From assembly GCF_021538895.1 (NCBI RefSeq), contig NZ_JADDRL010000001.1:62001-126000 (forward strand): a DNA stretch of 64,000 bases, in the 5' to 3' direction. Position 1 is the first letter of the stretch. Each line of letters begins with the position of its first letter. Both the position numbers and the translations under genes were made by a program. The DNA is from Streptomyces olivochromogenes (lineage in GTDB: Bacteria > Actinomycetota > Actinomycetes > Streptomycetales > Streptomycetaceae). Under the pieces are notes generated by a model that was not told the DNA's origin, ran no database searches, and was given only the letters and a program-made list of their open reading frames with translations. Below are positions 24,990 to 33,423 of this stretch, one piece after another.

Positions 24990-26195
24990 ATGACCGCGAA
25001 CAACGAGGCAATCACCTGCCCATTCGACTTCAGCGAAGCGCTGGAGTTCGACCCTGTGCTCGCGGACCTGATGGGTCGCAATATCCCCGCACGTATCCGG
25101 CTCCCCTACGGCGATGCGGACGCCTGGCTGATCACCGGCTTCGAATCCGTCAAACAGGTGACCACCGACCATCGCTTCAGTCGGGCTGGCATCATCGGCC
25201 TCAACTACCCCCGCATGACGCCGGAGCCCATCGTCTCGCCCGAGTCGATCAACGTGATGGACCCGCCGCAGAGCAGCCGGGTCCGCCACCTGGCCTCGCA
25301 GGCTTTCACTCAGCCGCAGGTCGACGCCATGCGGCCCCGGATCACCCGGCTCACGGACCTCCTGCTCGACGCCATGGAAAGGCAAGGACCGCCGGCCGAT
25401 CTGGTCCAGTTCCTCTCCGACCCGCTTCCCCAGCACACCGTCCTGGACCTCCTCGGCATCGAACAGGAGGAATGGCCCCGCATCCAGGAGTCGGTGCACC
25501 AACTCCTCGTCGTCGGCCCGGACAACAAGGAGGCCGCCGCGAGTGCGAAGGCCGATCTGACGGCCTACTTCGCCAAACTCGTCGAGCAGCGGCGCCACTC
25601 ACCCGGCGAGGACATCATCAGCGCCATGGCCGCGGCTCGGGAGGGCAAGGAGCAGCTCGACGACAGGGAACTGGCGGTCATGGCGCTGATGCTGGCGCTC
25701 AGTGGCCAGGACACGGCGACCTGCCACATCAGCGACATCACCTACCTGCTCCTGACGCGTCCCGGCCTGATGGAACGCCTCAGGAGCCGGCCGGAGACGC
25801 TGACCGATGTCCTGCATGAAATGCTCCGCTGCATCCCGTTCCGCAAGGGGGTCGGAATCCCCCGGGTGGCCCTTGAGGACGTGGAGCTGGACGGTGCGCT
25901 CATCCGGACCGGCGACTTCGTCCACGTGTCGTACCTGACGGCCAACCGTGACCCGGAGCGCTACGAAGACCCACACGCCATCGACCCCGACCGGCCCAGC
26001 GCTCCGCACATGACCTTCGGCTGGGGTGGCCACCGGTGCATCGCGATGCCTTTGGGCATGGCGGAACTCGAAGTGGCCATCGGGCGGCTCGTGCAGAGGT
26101 TCCCCGGGCTGCGGCTCGCCGTGCCGCCGGACGAGCTGCGGTGGGACACGGCGACGATCAGGCGTTTTCCACTGGAGCTCCCAGTGGCTTGGTAG
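24990..26195 (+). CDS. cytochrome P450
   Basis: A 401-residue soluble class I P450. The heme loop FGWGGHRC (Cys about residue 350) is intact, followed by IAMPLGMAELEVAIGRLVQRF. The K-helix E-x-x-R is EMLR (about 273-276). The I-helix oxygen-binding segment reads ALSGQDTAT, with Gln before the acid-Thr pair instead of the usual small or His residue. The start at 24990 is backed by CGGAGGAG 4-5 bases upstream. No ferredoxin or reductase gene is adjacent, so electrons must come from elsewhere. The substrate is unknown. Confidence 0.93.
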   Translation: MTANNEAITCPFDFSEALEFDPVLADLMGRNIPARIRLPYGDADAWLITGFESVKQVTTDHRFSRAGIIGLNYPRMTPEPIVSPESINVMDPPQSSRVRHLASQAFTQPQVDAMRPRITRLTDLLLDAMERQGPPADLVQFLSDPLPQHTVLDLLGIEQEEWPRIQESVHQLLVVGPDNKEAAASAKADLTAYFAKLVEQRRHSPGEDIISAMAAAREGKEQLDDRELAVMALMLALSGQDTATCHISDITYLLLTRPGLMERLRSRPETLTDVLHEMLRCIPFRKGVGIPRVALEDVELDGALIRTGDFVHVSYLTANRDPERYEDPHAIDPDRPSAPHMTFGWGGHRCIAMPLGMAELEVAIGRLVQRFPGLRLAVPPDELRWDTATIRRFPLELPVAW

Positions 26196-26204
26196 GAGCA
26201 CCAG

Positions 26205-26276
26205 GGCGACATCGACCTTCGCGCCGCATCCGGGCCGCTGACTGCGGCGGGGATGTCGGGCAGGGTCGATGTCGCC
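26205..26276. terminator. large inverted repeat between convergent genes
   Basis: GGCGACATCGACC (26205-26217) is a perfect 13-bp complement of GGTCGATGTCGCC (26264-26276), with a 46-base GC-rich middle. It begins ten bases after the P450 stop and precedes the end of the convergent membrane-protein gene, so a two-way terminator is likely. Confidence 0.55.
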
Positions 26277-26357
26277 TTTCGGGCGGGCGCTGGTCGGGTG
26301 AGGCGAGTGCGCGGCCATGGTGCTCGTCACGCGGCCACGGTGCTCGTCGCGCGATTG

Positions 26358-26840
26358 TCAGATGTCTCGGTGGCTCTCTGCTGCCGCATCGACCGAGGAC
26401 AGGGATTCCGTCGTCACGGCCGACGGCTCGGCGGCGACGGGTGCCATCCAGGAACAGGCCAGAGAGCCGCCGATCAGGCCGCAGAACAGTCCGAGGAACA
26501 GGCCGCCGAAGTTCGCCACGGGAAAGGAAATGAGGGCGAGCAGCAGGGTGGCAATGCCGGCGAATACGCGAAGGGCAGGGCGGTAGCAGAGGCCGAACCC
26601 GAGGACCATGAAGAGCAGGCCGATCACCAGGGATCCGGCGCCGGACGTGGTCGACAGGGCCAGTGGAATGCCGTTCAAGTCCAGGTGCGCGTAAGGCCAG
26701 TACAGGATCGGCAGACCGGCCATGAACGTGAACAGCGCGGCCCAGAAGGGTCGTACGCCTCGCCAGATTCTGAACCTGCGTCGGAAGTCTGCCGCCGCAA
26801 CGCGCAATTCGCGTTTCCGGCCGAAGAAGTTGGTGATCAC
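26358..26840 (-). CDS. DUF6114-family membrane protein
   Basis: A 160-residue integral membrane protein. A basic N-terminus and FRIWRGVRPFWAALFTFMAG lead into about four transmembrane segments (PILYWPYAHL, SLVIGLLFMVLGFGLCY, GIATLLLALISFPVANF, LGLFCGLIGGSLACSWM), ending in an acidic soluble tail. The match is to the actinobacterial DUF6114 group, which often lies beside DUF6230 proteins as here. Function is unknown. The start is a GTG with a weak binding site. It lies 158 bases after the DUF6230 gene on the same strand, likely one transcript. Confidence 0.8.
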   Translation of the reverse strand: MITNFFGRKRELRVAAADFRRRFRIWRGVRPFWAALFTFMAGLPILYWPYAHLDLNGIPLALSTTSGAGSLVIGLLFMVLGFGLCYRPALRVFAGIATLLLALISFPVANFGGLFLGLFCGLIGGSLACSWMAPVAAEPSAVTTESLSSVDAAAESHRDI

Positions 26841-26940
26841 GTGTCCCGTCCCTGATCGGCACTGCGGCGGCTGCGTCGAGCGTGTGAGCGTGTGAGGCCG
26901 ACGGCGGGCCGCTCATCCCGTACTCCGCGCACAAGGCTCC

Positions 26941-27020
26941 GAAGCCCCCGTGGTGGATCAGAAGCCCCCGTGGTGGGCCAGAAGCCCCCGTGGTGGGCTC
27001 AGAAGCACTCGTGGCGGCCT
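26941..27020. repeat. tandem 20-bp repeat running into the 3' end of the DUF6230 gene
   Basis: Three units beginning GAAGCCCCCGTGGTGG (26941-26960, 26961-26980, 26981-27001) are followed by a fourth, degenerate unit (27002-27020) that contains the last codons of the DUF6230 gene. The stop codon lies inside the array. It looks as if the gene's 3' end has been copied tandemly into the intergenic space. Confidence 0.8.
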
Positions 27021-27622
27021 TGCTCGACCTGGGTGCGCAGGCCGGGAACGCTGAACGTGCCGGCGGTGACCGCGACCGCGGTCCAGTGCACATTGATCAG
27101 GGTGGACGAGTCGGCCTGTTGGCCCACACCGTTGGGGTCGAAGAACCGCGAGTGCCTGTCCCCGGGATTGATCAATCCCTTGGTGATCTCCCCTGTCGCG
27201 ATGCCGATGTCCAGGCCCGTGAAATCCACCTCATCGGCCGTCTGGCTCGTCGCGTCGAGAAACAGATTCGATGCCTGGGCCGGCCGTTCATTGCCGCCGG
27301 TGACCCGCAGCGTCTGCGGGCCCAGCACCGGCACATCGATCAGAACGGACTGGCACAGCCCGGTGATCTTCGCGCGCCGGGCTCCCGTGACGATGACGGG
27401 CACGAGTTCGCGCTGGCTGGTCACGTTGACCATGCCGTAGATGCTGACTCCCCGGGTGACCATCTTGTCCGCGGCTACCTGGAATTTCTGGCCGGAGATG
27501 AAGAACGAGGCAGCGAGTACTCCCTCCGCCATGGCGACGGCGACGGTCGCGCTGGACGCGACGCCGAGAACCAGAATCGCCGCGAAGCGCTTCCAACGAG
27601 TTCTACCTGCGCCATGCGACAT
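26999..27622 (-). CDS. DUF6230-family protein
   Basis: A 207-residue protein with a single N-terminal membrane segment (RFAAILVLGVASSATVAVAMAEG) and an exported domain. It carries family-like stretches FFISGQKFQVAADKMVTRGV and ITGLCQSVLIDVPVLGPQTLRV, and ends RHECF. Two cysteines may pair. Older annotations of this family sometimes say cholesterol esterase, but no catalytic motif is visible. It precedes the DUF6114 gene, the usual partnership. The tandem repeat at 26941-27020 overlaps its stop. Confidence 0.85.
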   Translation of the reverse strand: MSHGAGRTRWKRFAAILVLGVASSATVAVAMAEGVLAASFFISGQKFQVAADKMVTRGVSIYGMVNVTSQRELVPVIVTGARRAKITGLCQSVLIDVPVLGPQTLRVTGGNERPAQASNLFLDATSQTADEVDFTGLDIGIATGEITKGLINPGDRHSRFFDPNGVGQQADSSTLINVHWTAVAVTAGTFSVPGLRTQVEQGRHECF

Positions 27623-27933
27623 CCCGTCTCCTTCGGTCCTCGAATCGGCCCGCCCGTCTCGGGCAAGGCGACGATGTCCCGCTGTCCGGTGACGGATCCT
27701 AGGCTTCCGGACACGACAAGCGGTTGCATGTCACGTCCGCCGTTCGAGTGGCGCAACTTTTATTGGGCACTTCGGATGACAGGTCTCGCAAAAATTCATT
27801 GGATGGAAATCAACGTCCCGTGACGGGGAATGCCGGCCAACCAAACCGAGTCCAGCCGCATGGCTCACCCCCACGACAAACGCACCCTCCCGGTTCCCGA
27901 AAAAGGGGCGGCACGCCATCGCGATCAGATTCG
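27623..27933. other. gap with no gene seen
   Basis: This 311-base gap lies upstream of the DUF6230 gene. It includes an A/T-richer part around 27750-27830 that likely holds the DUF6230 promoter. No supported frame or strong hairpin was found. Confidence 0.4.
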
Positions 27934-28323
27934 TCATGCGTCTCGCATGGCAGCGGCGATCAGCGCGGTAACGACTGAAGTCGCGACGAGGCTTCCCAGC
28001 GCGACCAGCCCCACACCGATCACGAACAGGCCGCTGGAGTCGTCCGACCAGTCGTAGAAGGCCGCGGCGGTCAGGCCCACCGTGGTACCGAGCACAGCGC
28101 CCGTGAAGTAACGCCGAGCAGCCGCCCAGCACACCGGTGCCAGCAGCGTCAGCACCAGGCCGATCACCTGCCACGCCTCGTACGGGCCGGTCGTCGTACC
28201 GTCCGGGTGCACGTCGCGATGCTGGTCCCAGCCCAGCCAGGCAGCCCACAACGCGGCCGAGACCCCGGCCAGCACGGGGATCGACAGCAGCTGGGCAACG
28301 GGCTTCAGTGTTCCTTGGCTCAT
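27934..28323 (-). CDS. four-span membrane protein, hypothetical
   Basis: A 129-residue membrane protein with four predicted transmembrane segments (LLSIPVLAGVSAALWAAWLG, VIGLVLTLLAPVCWAAA, AVLGTTVGLTAAAFYDW and VGLVALGSLVATSVVTALIA). The loop between the first two is hydrophilic (DQHRDVHPDGTTTGPYEAWQ). The start at 28323 (MSQGTLKPV) is the best of several. The family is not recognised. Confidence 0.7.
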   Translation of the reverse strand: MSQGTLKPVAQLLSIPVLAGVSAALWAAWLGWDQHRDVHPDGTTTGPYEAWQVIGLVLTLLAPVCWAAARRYFTGAVLGTTVGLTAAAFYDWSDDSSGLFVIGVGLVALGSLVATSVVTALIAAAMRDA

Positions 28324-28482
28324 GGCCCCAGCGTTCCGGCTCGCACCGTCGCCGGGGAGAGCGCAAGTACTCAGCTCCACCCGAGTACGTCGGCGAGGAG
28401 CTGATTACGGTCGGGCCTGCGACGGGGCTGCGCGACGGGACCCCAGCGCCACCGCCACCGGCTCGGTGCGTGGCCGCCTGTG

Positions 28483-29283
28483 TCAGCCGCGCGGGGCCAC
28501 GTACAGGCTCTGGGTGCTGCGGCCCAGCGGGCCCTTCTCGTCGTGCAGGGCGGACTCGGCGAGGCCGATGCCCGCGCCGTCGACCATGGTCCGGGCGTCC
28601 AGGCAGACCCATTCGCCCTCGGGGTGGCGGTGCAGGCTCACGGTGAGATCGGCGTTGATGAAGACGTAGCGGTGGAAGTCCAGAGCGGCGCTGACGCCGT
28701 TGCCCGAGTCGGCCGCCGTCAGCACCCGACTGAGCGGCGTGATCTCCTCTCCGGCCACCAGAGGAACCCGCATCCGCATCCACGCCGTGCCCGGCCCGGG
28801 CTCCAGGAAGGAACCGGCTGCGAAACGTACTTCCATGGCGGTGTGATAGCCCTGCTCCCACGGGACCGGGAAGAACGCCTTCGGGGGTACGGCCCCGGGT
28901 CCCGGCACCTGCCGGCCCGGCGACACCTGCGGTACCGAGTCCGGCACGGTCTTCATCAGCAGGGCCGTCACCCGCATCACCTCCTGCCCGCCGTCGGGTG
29001 TCAGAGCCGCCTCCACCAGCTCGACACTGCGCCCGGCGCGCAGCACGCGCGTGGCCACGGTCAACGGCTGTATCGGGACCGGGCGCATGATCTCGTACGT
29101 GAGCCGGGCGACCCGCATGTCCGGCCGTCCGCCGGGCCGCTGCTCGACGGCCAGACCGAGCAGCGCGGCCGGCGGCCCGGCGTGCTGGGAGCCGACGTCC
29201 CACGGTCCCCGGGTGTTGGCAGTGGGGAGGAACCGATCGTCGGCCTCCCGCTCGTAGAAGGCCTCGGCTTCTGACTTCATCAT
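28483..29283 (-). CDS. acyl-CoA thioesterase-like (double hotdog) protein
   Basis: A 266-residue protein of the TesB-like type. The N-terminal hotdog (RGPWDVGSQHAGPPAALLG, then ARLTYEIMRPVPIQPLTVAT) and C-terminal hotdog (SALDF-like ALDFHRYVFINADLTVSLHR, then DARTMVDGAGIGLAES) match the fold in order. Such enzymes hydrolyse acyl-CoA thioesters in the cytosol. GGGAGGGG lies 5 bases before the ATG at 29283. The exact acyl substrate is unknown. Confidence 0.85.
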   Translation of the reverse strand: MMKSEAEAFYEREADDRFLPTANTRGPWDVGSQHAGPPAALLGLAVEQRPGGRPDMRVARLTYEIMRPVPIQPLTVATRVLRAGRSVELVEAALTPDGGQEVMRVTALLMKTVPDSVPQVSPGRQVPGPGAVPPKAFFPVPWEQGYHTAMEVRFAAGSFLEPGPGTAWMRMRVPLVAGEEITPLSRVLTAADSGNGVSAALDFHRYVFINADLTVSLHRHPEGEWVCLDARTMVDGAGIGLAESALHDEKGPLGRSTQSLYVAPRG

Positions 29284-29572
29284 GACTGCCCCTCCCTGCC
29301 CCATGGACTACCCGCCGATGATTCTACTAAGCGCTTGCTCACACCGCAGGATAGTCGGTCGGCTCGACGTCCCCGGCGTCTCATGCCGCAGCCCCGGACC
29401 AGCACTTCCCGCGCCGTCACGGATCGGTGCAACTCTCGTGTACGCCATGTGGCCCGGCACAACTCCGTTCAAGTGAACGGCGGCGCGTCCACGTTGATTC
29501 GTGGCCCAACAACGGAATGAACCCTTACGACCTGTTCGCCAAGCCCTACGTCCCGCGAAAGGCGACAACACC

Positions 29573-30139
29573 ATGTCAGCTTGCCGTCGCGTCCTGTCCG
29601 CCTGCGCCACTGGCATCTCCGTCGCCGCGTTGACCCTCACAACGGCGCCCCCCGCGGCCGCCGACGACTTCCCGAACGAGGACCTCATCAACAAGGCGAG
29701 CGGCGGTCGGCTGGCCCTCTTCCTGGACCATGTCACCGACGGCTCGGTCCCGGTCGCCTTGCGCGATCCCGCGTTCGCCTTCACCACCGAGGCGTGGGAC
29801 GGCCGCGGTTCGTACGCGGAAGGCGAGTGGACCTTCAAGCTGAAGAACCGGGCCGCGAACAAATGTCTTCAGCCGGTCGACACCAACCCCACCCGCGGTG
29901 GTGGCGTGACCGTGAGGACCTGCAACGACTCGGACAATCAGAAGTGGAGCCTTGAGGCGGAGCGAGTCGGTGACACCCAGACCGGTTGGTGGATCTGGCG
30001 ACCGGTCCTCAACCGGAACGTCGCCCTGACCATCAGGCAATACGCCGAGAACGACAGATACGAGACGCTCTACCTCGACACCGCCTACCCGTCCTCGGAC
30101 CGACTCTGGAAGCTCGCCCACAACGACGACGCCTGGTAG
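29573..30139 (+). CDS. secreted ricin-type lectin-like protein
   Basis: A 188-residue exported protein. Signal peptide about residues 1-32 (ending APPAAADD). The mature part has the beta-trefoil hallmark: NRAANKCLQPVDTNPTRGGG, VTVRTCNDSDNQKW (Q-x-W box), then GWWIWRPVLN. It may bind carbohydrates outside the cell. GAAAGG upstream supports the ATG at 29573. Only one full Q-x-W box is evident, so the fold is shorter or more diverged than in typical ricin domains. Confidence 0.75.
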   Translation: MSACRRVLSACATGISVAALTLTTAPPAAADDFPNEDLINKASGGRLALFLDHVTDGSVPVALRDPAFAFTTEAWDGRGSYAEGEWTFKLKNRAANKCLQPVDTNPTRGGGVTVRTCNDSDNQKWSLEAERVGDTQTGWWIWRPVLNRNVALTIRQYAENDRYETLYLDTAYPSSDRLWKLAHNDDAW

Positions 30140-30166
30140 TCGTTGCCGGCAGGGGCAGGGGCACAG

Positions 30167-30577
30167 TCAGCATCTACGATGCCACCAGGCCAAATCTGGA
30201 TCTGTCAGAGGCTCATGGTGTGTTCGCCTGAGCAGGATCACGTCCAGACGCTCGACCTGCACTCGAAGTTCCGTGGCGGCTCTCGGCGGGAGCAGAAGCA
30301 GAGCCTCTTGCAGCTTGTCCCGGGCCCAGCCGTCGCCGCAGCACGGGCAGGTGAACTCGGCCTCCCACTGCCTCCAACGACGCGTGATGCCGTGGACCCG
30401 CACGGACCATACGCTCAGCGCCGCTGATACGACGCCGGGAGACAAGCGCTCCCGTTCGAGCATGCGAACGGCGGCATTCGCCGGCCCCGACAGGCCTGGG
30501 ACATCCCGGTATCGAACCCATGGCCTTCGCCAAGCGCGTTCCCGCGGCCGAAGTGAAACTGGCTTCCTACGCGGCAC
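30167..30577 (-). CDS. small hypothetical protein with a CxxC pair
   Basis: A 136-residue basic protein. The first half is Arg-rich, and the second contains FTCPCCGDGW (a zinc-ribbon-like knuckle), then ARDKLQEALLLLPPRAATEL and a C-terminal WWHRRC. One Cys cluster only is present, so metal binding would need the terminal Cys or a dimer. GTG start at 30577 has AAGGGG three bases upstream. The family is not recognised. Confidence 0.55.
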   Translation of the reverse strand: MPRRKPVSLRPRERAWRRPWVRYRDVPGLSGPANAAVRMLERERLSPGVVSAALSVWSVRVHGITRRWRQWEAEFTCPCCGDGWARDKLQEALLLLPPRAATELRVQVERLDVILLRRTHHEPLTDPDLAWWHRRC

Positions 30578-30730
30578 GGCCCCTTCGGGTGTAAGTCATG
30601 TGCGGCATCTTCCCACAATCCAAGATCGACCGGACAGCCCCTGGCTCCGCATCGGAAGCGTTCGCCTCGTTGATGGGGGGCGGGAGATAAATCGGTGGGG
30701 TGATCCCGCCATGTCTGCCACGATCGACAG

Positions 30731-31087
30731 ATGGGCGCATTGGATGCAGTGGCCGACAGGGTTTCCAGCGGACTGACCGTGAAGTTCCGGCCCAGTGGCT
30801 CCTCGATGGTCCCCTTGATTCACAGTCGTCAGCAGGTGGCCGTCGCTCCCGTCGACCCGTCGAAGCTGAAGGTTGGCGACATCGTCCTGGCCCGTGTCGC
30901 CGGAACGGTGTACCTGCACTTGGTGTCGTCCGTGGATTCGGCCAGGAAGCGGGTGCAGATCAGCAACAACCGGGGCCACATCAACGGCTGGACCAGCCAT
31001 GATCGCGTCTTCGGCATCTGCGTGTCGGTCGACGGTGTCCCCAGGCCAGGCGCCGCGGACAAGACTCTTGACCAGGCATCCGCCTAG
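30731..31087 (+). CDS. S26/S24-type peptidase-fold protein, possible Ser-His signal peptidase relative
   Basis: A 118-residue protein with the core of the LexA/signal-peptidase fold. FRPSGSSMVPLIHSRQQVAV (Ser-Met box), LKVGDIVLARV and TVYLHLVSSV follow in the usual order. The general base position holds His, as in archaeal and ER signal peptidases, rather than Lys. There is no membrane anchor, so it may be a soluble relative. No ribosome binding site is seen. A role in signal-peptide cleavage is uncertain. Confidence 0.6.
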   Translation: MGALDAVADRVSSGLTVKFRPSGSSMVPLIHSRQQVAVAPVDPSKLKVGDIVLARVAGTVYLHLVSSVDSARKRVQISNNRGHINGWTSHDRVFGICVSVDGVPRPGAADKTLDQASA

Positions 31088-31247
31088 CGTGAGCTGCATT
31101 CCGCAGGCCCACCCTGGCAGTCCAGAAGACGTCGCGCTGCGCGTCCCGCGACTTCTGAACGGTGTTCATCCCGAGGCCGAGACGGGCGGGCTGCCCGGCC
31201 GCATCGCCGCCCGAATCCTGTCAGTGGCAGCTGCTACGAATGGCGGT

Positions 31248-31754
31248 ATGACCGGCGACGAGATCATCAACAGGATCCGAGAAGTGGATGCAGACGGCGA
31301 GCTGCCGCCGCCCGCGCCCCCTGAGGCTGTGGCCGAACTTGAGGAGGCCGTGGGGTATCCGATGCCGCCGCTCCTCAAGCGGATCTATCTCGAAGTCGCT
31401 GACGGTGGGTTCGGTCGCTGGGGTGAGGCTTTGTCCCATACCGACACGGCCTACAGCTTCAGCGACAGCCGTCGGCTACTGGAGGAGTACCTGGCCTGGC
31501 GCGGAACCCCTAACTACCCTCCGTCTGTTGTACCGCTCTTGACATGGGGCTGTGCGATCTGGTCCCTCGTCGACTACAGCACACCGGAAGGCCGCATGTG
31601 GGGTTGGGATCCCAACGCCCGATGTCCTGAACACGGACACGCTTTGTTTCCCGAAGACCTCACCCTGGCCGAACGGCTCTGCGGGTGGTTGGACGGACGC
31701 GACGACTTTCCCAAGGCACCCGCTGGCCCGTATTGCCAAGAATGCCGAAACTGA
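31248..31754 (+). CDS. SMI1/KNR4 (SUKH) family protein
   Basis: A 168-residue protein of the SUKH superfamily, known for immunity proteins against polymorphic toxins and for yeast Smi1. It shows PPEAVAELEEAVGYPMPPLL and KRIYLEVADGGFGRWGEAL, the canonical opening, then RRLLEEYLAWRG and LLTWGCAIWSLVDYST. A terminal Cys pair (CQEC) is unusual. It starts at 31248 (MTGDEIINRI); an earlier start is possible. No toxin gene is next to it, so the immunity role is only suggested. Confidence 0.85.
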   Translation: MTGDEIINRIREVDADGELPPPAPPEAVAELEEAVGYPMPPLLKRIYLEVADGGFGRWGEALSHTDTAYSFSDSRRLLEEYLAWRGTPNYPPSVVPLLTWGCAIWSLVDYSTPEGRMWGWDPNARCPEHGHALFPEDLTLAERLCGWLDGRDDFPKAPAGPYCQECRN

Positions 31755-31758
31755 GCCA

Positions 31759-33333
31759 CTACCGCGACGAGCAAGATCCCGATCTACAGCTGGAGTACGA
31801 GACGGTAGAGCAGTCCAGGAGTCGCCCGTCGGTGGTGCCGATGAGGAGCCGTCCGGGCTCGGTAACTGTCAGGGCTGACGCAACGACGGGGACTGCGGCG
31901 ACGGTGAGGTGCCGGCGCCAACGTACGTTGCCGTCCCGGAGGTCGAGTCCGACGATCTCGCCGTCGTCGTATGTGACGTAGACGGTCTCCGTGTCGTGGT
32001 CGAGGTCCGTGGCCTTCCGGTCTGTGCGAAAGACCCAGGTCGGCTGCCCGTTGGTCACCTCGCGCCGTACGACGAACGAGCCGCCGGGCTGCAGCCCGCG
32101 GCCGTGGTAGACGGTGCCGGCATGAATCAGGTCACCGTCCGCGGTCTCCACGCCGGGGCCGGCGAAGTGGGTCTCACCTGGCGTCCAGGAGTAGGGAAAC
32201 AACCGAGTGGTCTCCGCTGCCGTCGGCTCACGCGGACGTTCGGCAAGCGGTATGGACTCCAACTCCGCTGCCGCAAGCCAGGTTTCACCCGGTCCGAGGT
32301 GCTGCTCGCCCTTCGTGCGAACGGTTTCCCGGAAGTAGATCCGGCTGCCACGCCGGATACGGAGCCTGCTCCGCTCCCCGTTCTGCCCGGCGGGTGCGAG
32401 GGCGGGCAGGCCGTCAGCGCATCGCACCAGGGACACCGAGCCGGAGGGAGCGAGTTGGTCGACCTGTGCTCCGTCGTGGAGCGCGAGCCGGAGCACGGCC
32501 TGCGCGCGCCCCTCCCACGGAGGCCGCACCAGCCCGACCCAAGCCGATCGCTCATCTCCGGCGATCACCACGTCACGGCCGCCGCCGGCGTCGTCCCGAA
32601 CAACCCACTGCCGTTGCCCCGAGGGCAGCCAGGACTCCAGCCGGACCCCGTCGAGCGTCGCCACGATCCGGCCGTCGGACAGTGCCTCGACCGCGCGGGC
32701 GTTGCGTCGCGGATCCCAGTGCGTACTCAGACCGGAGACGGTCTGGCGGGCATCCTCTCGGCGGTCGGCTCGCGGGGCAGCCACCCGTGGTCCGGCCAGG
32801 TCGTATCCGGTGAGCGACCGGGGCGGTACGGCTCTCCAGTCGGGCCGGTGCACCACCGCGACCTGCCCCTCGCTCCACGCGTCTTTGTCCTGCCAGTCGT
32901 CGGACGGGGCCATCAGCACCCGCAGTTCTTGTTCGCCGAGCCATTCCAGGCCAAGGACCTGGCGTCCGAGCTCATGCTCGATGAGCGACGTGGTCGTACC
33001 CGCCTCCAGGTCCAGCAGCAGCAGTTCCCCTTCGAAGAAGTAGCCGCCGTCGTACTTACCGGTGCCAACTGCGAGGAGGGGCAGCGTGGGGTGGAAAGCC
33101 ATCGCGTGCACGGGGTAGCGCGCGCGGAGAAGCGCGCGGCAGGCCAGATCATCGGTGCCATAGACGCCGACCGGCGCAGTACTGCCGAACTCTTGCATGC
33201 CCGCCACAGCCACGCACGTGCCTGCCACTGCAAGCAGGCCGCGGGCCTCGTCATCGACGGCGAGGACGGGATCACCGACCTCGGCGAAGGGACGGTCACC
33301 GAGGATTCGGTCGATGCGGAACGAGATGGTCAT
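31759..33333 (-). CDS. beta-propeller (PQQ/WD40-like) protein
   Basis: A 524-residue protein made of propeller-like blades. Examples are VHAMAFHPTLPLLAVGTGKY near residues 75-95, LDLEAGTTTSLIEHELG, VALSDGRIVATLDG-like repeats in the middle and the PQQ-type IVGLDLRDGNVRWRRHLTVA near the end. No signal peptide, so cytosolic. Such propellers act as scaffolds. It ends four bases before the convergent SUKH gene and lies downstream of a helical-repeat gene on the same strand, so the two may work together. Confidence 0.75.
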   Translation of the reverse strand: MTISFRIDRILGDRPFAEVGDPVLAVDDEARGLLAVAGTCVAVAGMQEFGSTAPVGVYGTDDLACRALLRARYPVHAMAFHPTLPLLAVGTGKYDGGYFFEGELLLLDLEAGTTTSLIEHELGRQVLGLEWLGEQELRVLMAPSDDWQDKDAWSEGQVAVVHRPDWRAVPPRSLTGYDLAGPRVAAPRADRREDARQTVSGLSTHWDPRRNARAVEALSDGRIVATLDGVRLESWLPSGQRQWVVRDDAGGGRDVVIAGDERSAWVGLVRPPWEGRAQAVLRLALHDGAQVDQLAPSGSVSLVRCADGLPALAPAGQNGERSRLRIRRGSRIYFRETVRTKGEQHLGPGETWLAAAELESIPLAERPREPTAAETTRLFPYSWTPGETHFAGPGVETADGDLIHAGTVYHGRGLQPGGSFVVRREVTNGQPTWVFRTDRKATDLDHDTETVYVTYDDGEIVGLDLRDGNVRWRRHLTVAAVPVVASALTVTEPGRLLIGTTDGRLLDCSTVSYSSCRSGSCSSR

Positions 33334-33423
33334 GCTGGTGATCTTCTCAACGTCCAGAACATGCGTGAAGCCACGATCCCTTGGTGGCCAGTGTGTTGGG
33401 CCCTGCCTGCCGGCCGACGTCGG

